DNA of 64,000 bases from a virus, in the IMG/VR virus record IMGVR_UViG_3300027659_003120, positions 1-64,000 of that record; one strand, written 5' to 3'. Below are positions 60,962 to 64,000 of this stretch, in pieces. Position numbers and translations under genes: made by a program. The notes under the pieces are model-generated. The model was not told where the DNA came from. It did no database searches and saw nothing but the letters and a program-made list of their open reading frames with translations. Position 1 is the stretch's first letter. Every line of letters starts with the position of its first letter.

Positions 60962-61245
60962 ATAAATTATTAAAGCCAACATTTGATTGGATTCGTGATG
61001 ATTTTAAATCTAACTCTTTTCGCTTTTGTATTGAGCTTTTGGCTTGGGCTATTAGCATCGGTTGCGCCATTACTATGGCAGCAACAGTCCCTAATCCGCC
61101 TCTGCTTATCTTGTATCCTATTTGGATTACTGGTTGCGCTCTCTACGCTTGGGCTGCTTTTACTAGGAAATCCTTTGGCATGTTGGCTAACTATATGCTA
61201 TTAGTTACGATTGATAGTGTAGGATTGATTAGAATGCTAACATGA
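60958..61245 (+). CDS. Small integral membrane protein
   Basis: This 95-residue protein has a charged N-terminus (MNKLLKPTFDWIRDDFKSN) and then three hydrophobic segments at about 24-43, 48-67 and 74-94. Similar short membrane proteins sit between gp44 and gp62 in some marine T4-like phages. No enzyme motif is visible. It could influence the host membrane or anchor replication; no evidence decides. It overlaps both neighbours by four bases. Confidence 0.7.
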   Translation: MNKLLKPTFDWIRDDFKSNSFRFCIELLAWAISIGCAITMAATVPNPPLLILYPIWITGCALYAWAAFTRKSFGMLANYMLLVTIDSVGLIRMLT

Positions 61246-61628
61246 GTAATCCATTTGAATATGTAAATCAAATTCTGCAGGGTAAAAAGCAGTTAATTGT
61301 TGATGGTGCGACCGAGAAATTATATGAGCCATTTCTCGTAAATCGGGCGCTTTCCTACCACAAAGACTGTATTATGTATGCTAATGAGATGAATCGTAGG
61401 CATTTCATAGATAAAAAACTACAGAATGATTTTTTGATAAATACTATTAGGTCCTATAAAAGACCTTTCAATAAGTGGATTAAGGCTGAAAAAAGTGAAG
61501 ATATAGCATGTATAAAGACCTATTTTGGTCTCTCGGATGCTAAAGCACGGGAAGCATTAAAACTCCTTAATGAAGAGCAAATCCTAGAATTAAAAGAAAA
61601 AACCGATATTGGCGGATTAAGGAAATGA
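61242..61628 (+). CDS. gp62: Clamp loader small subunit gp62
   Basis: This 128-residue protein reads MSNPFEYVNQIL.GKK.LI, followed by YEPFLVNRALSYHKDCIMYANEMNRRHFIDKKLQNDFLINTIRSYKRPFNKW, the signature of marine-type gp62 (shorter than the 187-residue T4 protein). It completes the gp44/62 loader. Its overlap with the preceding membrane-protein gene suggests coupling. RegA follows one base after its stop. Confidence 0.93.
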   Translation: MSNPFEYVNQILQGKKQLIVDGATEKLYEPFLVNRALSYHKDCIMYANEMNRRHFIDKKLQNDFLINTIRSYKRPFNKWIKAEKSEDIACIKTYFGLSDAKAREALKLLNEEQILELKEKTDIGGLRK

Positions 61629-61629
61629 A

Positions 61630-62025
61630 ATGGTTAATTTATCAACCTTTATTGAGGTGTCACTAAAAGAACAAGATGATTTCTTGAAAGTGCGGGAAAC
61701 ATTAACCAGAATTGGTGTGTCTTCTCGTAGAGAAAAGATTTTATATCAGTCGTGTCATATTTTACATAAAAGAGGCCAATATTATATTGTCCATTTCAAA
61801 GAGCTATTTGCTTTGGATGGTAAAGACTCAAGTATAGTAGATAATGATATAGAAAGACGAAATGCCATAGCAAAGCTTTTAGAAGAATGGGAATTGGTAA
61901 AAATTGTTAATCCAGAAATTATGATAGATAAAATTGCACCAATACATCAAATTAAAATTATATCATTTCGTGAAAAAGACCAGTGGGAATTAGTAAGTAA
62001 GTATAACATCGGAAAAAAACTTTAA
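61630..62025 (+). CDS. regA: Translational repressor RegA
   Basis: This 131-residue protein (T4 RegA is 122) has the family core: EVSLKEQDDFLKVRETLTRIGVSS, KILYQSCHILHKRGQYYIVHFKELFALDGK and DIERRNAIAKLLEEWELVKI. RegA binds start regions of early mRNAs and blocks their translation, including clamp and clamp-loader messages in T4. As in T4, the gene is directly downstream of gp62. Its stop overlaps the next start (TAATG). Confidence 0.95.
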   Translation: MVNLSTFIEVSLKEQDDFLKVRETLTRIGVSSRREKILYQSCHILHKRGQYYIVHFKELFALDGKDSSIVDNDIERRNAIAKLLEEWELVKIVNPEIMIDKIAPIHQIKIISFREKDQWELVSKYNIGKKL

Positions 62026-62228
62026 TGGTTGTTGAATATATTATGAGAATAATTAAAGAAAAAATTGTAGAACTAAAAAATATATACTCTGGAGAGATTG
62101 TTTTCTCTAGTAATTTGTATGAAAAAAGAGTTGATGGCACAATGACATTTATTCAAGTTTATAAATCGGAAGATCCGCAAAGAAAATATCTTGTAAATTC
62201 TGCTGCGTTTGTAAAAGTGCATAAATAA
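62025..62228 (+). CDS. Small hypothetical protein after regA
   Basis: This 67-residue, basic protein starts at ATG 62025 overlapping the regA stop (62043 is an alternative). It contains IVELKNIYSGEIVFSSNLYEKR and YLVNSAAFVKVHK, with beta-rich character. No family is recognised. Its last codons (CAT AAA TAA) form part of a late-promoter octamer, so its 3' end has a regulatory role for what follows. Confidence 0.6.
   Translation: MVVEYIMRIIKEKIVELKNIYSGEIVFSSNLYEKRVDGTMTFIQVYKSEDPQRKYLVNSAAFVKVHK
62220..62227 (+). promoter_or_regulatory. Late promoter upstream of the structured RNA (CATAAATA)
   Basis: CATAAATA spans the stop codon of the small gene and would start transcription about 62233, at the first base of the structured, higher-GC segment. 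It is the same octamer variant as at 4232 and 34915. Confidence 0.65.
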
Positions 62229-62232
62229 AAGT

Positions 62233-62352
62233 ACCCACCTTAGGGCTGTTTGATGCTACGGTATAAGGCGTCCGTGTAATTACACCTTCAGTACGTTAAT
62301 CTGGACCAGTATAAGGTAAGCTGGAGTTATGCCTTCGGGATAACATTTTTTT
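62233..62352 (+). ncRNA. Candidate structured non-coding RNA or leader with intrinsic terminator
   Basis: This ~120-nt gap has no ORF, looks more GC-rich than its surroundings, and is dense in hairpins. ACGG (62258-62261) pairs with CCGT (62272-62275). GTGTAATTACAC (62274-62285) is a perfect palindrome competing with it. CCAG (62306-62309) pairs with CTGG (62321-62324). The first and last hairpins present the same loop word TATAAGG. A terminator hairpin ends the unit at 62326-62352. Late promoter at the 5' end, terminator at the 3' end: either a free-standing phage RNA or an attenuating leader of the phasin-like and Hsp20 genes. It does not fold as a tRNA and matches no RNA family I recognise. 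Confidence 0.6.
62326..62352 (+). terminator. Intrinsic terminator with UUCG tetraloop
   Basis: GTTAT (62326-62330) plus CC pairs with GG plus ATAAC (62340-62344), with one bulged G, around a TTCG tetraloop, followed by A and seven T residues. A typical stable rho-independent terminator placed 29 bp before the next start codon. Confidence 0.88.
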
Positions 62353-62380
62353 AACTTGCTTTTTAAAGGAGAAAACAACT

Positions 62381-62596
62381 ATGTTGTTATACGCAAACAT
62401 GGCTATTGATGCGATTCAAAATGCCAAAAATACCTTTCTTGACAACTCTGTTAAGGAAGAATCTATTAAAAAACCACTCAAAGCATTTGTTGAATCTCAA
62501 AGAGTATTCACTAAACAAATAGCTAAGTCTTTTTCTGATATAACTACAGCATACTCATCATATGATTATGCTAGTATCTTTAAACCGACTAAGTAA
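62381..62596 (+). CDS. Phasin-like small helical protein
   Basis: This 71-residue protein has a strong AAAGGAGAA ribosome-binding site. ANMAIDAIQNAKNTFLDNSVKEESIKKPLKAFVESQRVFTKQIAKSF is an amphipathic helical pattern close to the phasin family, which coats polyhydroxyalkanoate granules in bacteria. It ends with a short tyrosine-rich tail (YSSYDYASIFK). It is paired with Hsp20 in the same short operon, and both have the same TTTTTAAAGGAGAA ribosome-binding region. A chaperone-like coating role is possible; evidence is by pattern. Confidence 0.65.
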   Translation: MLLYANMAIDAIQNAKNTFLDNSVKEESIKKPLKAFVESQRVFTKQIAKSFSDITTAYSSYDYASIFKPTK

Positions 62597-62615
62597 TTTT
62601 TTAAAGGAGAACTAT

Positions 62616-63065
62616 ATGACATTGCATAAATTTACACACCTGTATCCTTCGGTTGTTGGATTTGATAGACTTTTAGATACCTTTGATAATATGTTATCTG
62701 AAAAACCTACAACATTTCCACCACATAATATTATTAAAATTGATGACAATAATTATTCTGTTGAACTAGCAGTTGCTGGTTTCAATGAAGATGAAATTAG
62801 TGTTGAAATTTTAAAAGGTAATTTGACCATCAGTGGCACAAAAAGAAAAACTGAAGGAGAAACAAATTATCTATATCATGGAATTGGCGTTCGTTCATTT
62901 CAAAAGAATGTTAGATTAGCTGATACTGTAGAGGTTGCAGGAGCAATTTTAGATAATGGTATTCTTACTGTGAAACTTGTTAATATTACACCGATTGAAA
63001 AACAACCGGTAAAAATTGCAATTAAAACAGTAGGTAAAACTCAACTTTTGCAAGAAAGAGTTTAA
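62616..63065 (+). CDS. hsp20: Small heat-shock protein Hsp20
   Basis: Start ATG 62616 has AAAGGAGA five bases upstream; an earlier in-frame reading lies inside the phasin-like gene. 149 residues. The alpha-crystallin domain runs about 38-125: IIKIDDNNYSVELAVAGFNEDEISVEILKGNLTISG, then YLYHGIGVRSFQKNVRLADTVEVAGAILDNGILTVKLVN, with the DNGIL motif. Hsp20 genes are common in marine T4-like phages and may assist capsid or scaffold assembly. Regulated with the upstream late promoter/RNA element if that leader is read through. Confidence 0.93.
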   Translation: MTLHKFTHLYPSVVGFDRLLDTFDNMLSEKPTTFPPHNIIKIDDNNYSVELAVAGFNEDEISVEILKGNLTISGTKRKTEGETNYLYHGIGVRSFQKNVRLADTVEVAGAILDNGILTVKLVNITPIEKQPVKIAIKTVGKTQLLQERV

Positions 63066-63072
63066 AAAACAC

Positions 63073-63101
63073 TTGACTTTTCTGCCTATTTGTGCTATAA
63101 T
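63073..63101 (+). promoter_or_regulatory. Sigma-70 promoter for the phosphoesterase gene
   Basis: TTGACT (63073-63078), a 17-nt spacer and TATAAT (63096-63101), with one mismatch in the -35, lie 25 bp before the ATG at 63127. Confidence 0.8.
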
Positions 63102-63126
63102 ACAGCATTAATAGGTAGATTATATT

Positions 63127-64000
63127 ATGAAAATTGCTCTCGCTTCCGACGTACACCTTGAGTTTGGTCAACTTGAAATTAAAAACACCGAGAATGCCGA
63201 TGTGCTTATTCTATCGGGCGATATCTGTGTTGCTAAGGACTTGAATGACCGGGCTGATATTAACATCCTTGGTGAATCACACAAGTCTAATAGATACCAT
63301 GCGTTTTTTCAAAAGTGCTCCGAAGAATTTAAGAATGTGATATACATTGCAGGAAATCATGAGCATTATCACGGTGATTTTGCTGTGTCTATCCCACGAA
63401 TTCGTGAGAAACTTGCATACTTGCCTAACATTCATTTTCTTGATAAAGAGTTTATTGCATTTGATGATGTAACTTTCATTGGTGGTACTCTTTGGACAGA
63501 TATGAACGAAGAAGACCCAAACACACTATACTCAATCAAGAGACATATGAATGATTACCAAATCATTAAGAACTCTAACCGAGAAGTGAGTATTAAGTCG
63601 CCAATCTTTGAAATTAATGATGATGGTTCTACCGATTATACAAAAATTTTAAGTTATCACCGTCAAACTCGTGCAGCAACATTCTGCCCAGAAGATTCTG
63701 TTGAAGACCATAAGGCAATGTTGAACTTTATCCATGAAACTGCTGTAGGTGTACAAGAAAAGTTTGTTGTTGTGGGTCACCACTCGCCATCTAAACTTTC
63801 TACAAAACCTCAATATGAGGATGATGTGATAGTTAATGGCGCTTACTCTTCTGATTTGTCGGAGTTCATTCTGGACCATCCGCAGATTAAGGTATGGACA
63901 CATGGTCACACTCACCATAAGTTTGACTATATGCTTGGCTCTACTCGTATTATCTGCAACCCTCGTGGTTACATTAATTACGAACCAGATGCTGATTTTT
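63127..64000 (+). CDS. Calcineurin-like metallophosphoesterase (3' end outside window)
   Basis: ATG 63127 opens a frame that reaches the right edge, giving 291 visible residues. Metal-binding motifs appear in order: ASDVHLEFG, VLILSGDICV, YIAGNHEHYHG, VVGHHSP and WTHGHTHHKFDY, the full set of the calcineurin-like phosphoesterase fold. A GGTLWTDMN segment lies between them. Phage members can be nucleases, phosphatases or cyclic-nucleotide hydrolases; the substrate is not readable here. Its own sigma-70 promoter lies 25 bp upstream. Confidence 0.9.
   Translation, partial: MKIALASDVHLEFGQLEIKNTENADVLILSGDICVAKDLNDRADINILGESHKSNRYHAFFQKCSEEFKNVIYIAGNHEHYHGDFAVSIPRIREKLAYLPNIHFLDKEFIAFDDVTFIGGTLWTDMNEEDPNTLYSIKRHMNDYQIIKNSNREVSIKSPIFEINDDGSTDYTKILSYHRQTRAATFCPEDSVEDHKAMLNFIHETAVGVQEKFVVVGHHSPSKLSTKPQYEDDVIVNGAYSSDLSEFILDHPQIKVWTHGHTHHKFDYMLGSTRIICNPRGYINYEPDADF

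Noticed and set aside
62233-62352. tRNA gene
   Set aside because: No acceptor stem, no GGTTCGA-type T loop and no CCA-end stem; the segment ends in a terminator hairpin.
63649-63918. Minus-strand ORF near the right edge
   Set aside because: It is antisense to the phosphoesterase gene, which has full metal-binding motifs and a promoter; the minus frame has no ribosome-binding site or protein-like features.

Overview
The window is a 64 kb piece of an AT-rich, T4-like contractile-tailed phage genome. Every gene I can support is on the + strand, and genes are packed with ATGA or TAATG overlaps or short gaps. The head-neck-tail and replication genes follow the synteny known from marine T4-like myoviruses: gp13-14-15-16-17-18-19-20-21-22-23-3-uvsY-uvsW-55-47-46-45-44-62-regA. 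I see no photosynthesis genes. Near-consensus sigma-70 promoters, a phasin-like protein and Hsp20 point tentatively to a heterotrophic, probably proteobacterial, aquatic host; that host call is inference.

Region by region. (1) 1-20681: adhesion and tail-fibre block. It holds three collagen-like (Gly-X-Y) fibre genes, one ending in an S74 intramolecular chaperone domain, a 1840-aa protein with seven LamG-like lectin domains, repeat-rich beta fibres and several small structural proteins. Tandem repeats are nearly identical at DNA level and shared between genes. (2) 20682-29552: a surface-glycan or modification island behind a perfect sigma-70 promoter. It has glycosyltransferases, a sulfotransferase, a kinase-nucleotidyltransferase fusion, 2-oxoglutarate oxygenases and methyltransferase-glycosyltransferase fusions. 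(3) 29548-44404: the morphogenesis cluster with late promoters of the T4 type (TATAAATA or CATAAATA), an inserted ferritin-like Dps gene, and a gp14 gene that seems to start at ATT. (4) 44388-50714: recombination and transcription genes, including the late sigma factor gp55, which should read the late promoters of region 3, and an inserted cytidylyltransferase-like gene. (5) 50711-58619: peptide deformylase, a putative DNA-hypermodification trio (small acidic protein, TET-associated-type glycosyltransferase, methyltransferase), a metallopeptidase-vWA protein with a MoxR-like AAA ATPase, a small DNA-binding-like protein, another glycosyltransferase-like protein and a dATP/dGTP diphosphohydrolase-like protein. 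(6) 58603-62228: clamp, clamp loader and RegA, interrupted by a GIY-YIG nuclease-like gene and a membrane protein. (7) 62220-64000: a late promoter, an apparently structured non-coding RNA with its own intrinsic terminator, a phasin-like gene, Hsp20 and a calcineurin-like phosphoesterase cut by the window edge.

Two promoter grammars divide the window. Host-type promoters (TTGACA, 17-nt spacer, TATAAT) precede the metabolic, recombination and replication genes. T4-late-type octamers precede structural genes and the candidate ncRNA. The strongest candidates for undescribed biology are the structured RNA at about 62233-62352, the modification island with its multi-enzyme fusions, the Dps gene between the terminase genes, the ATT start of gp14, and the peptidase-vWA/AAA pair.
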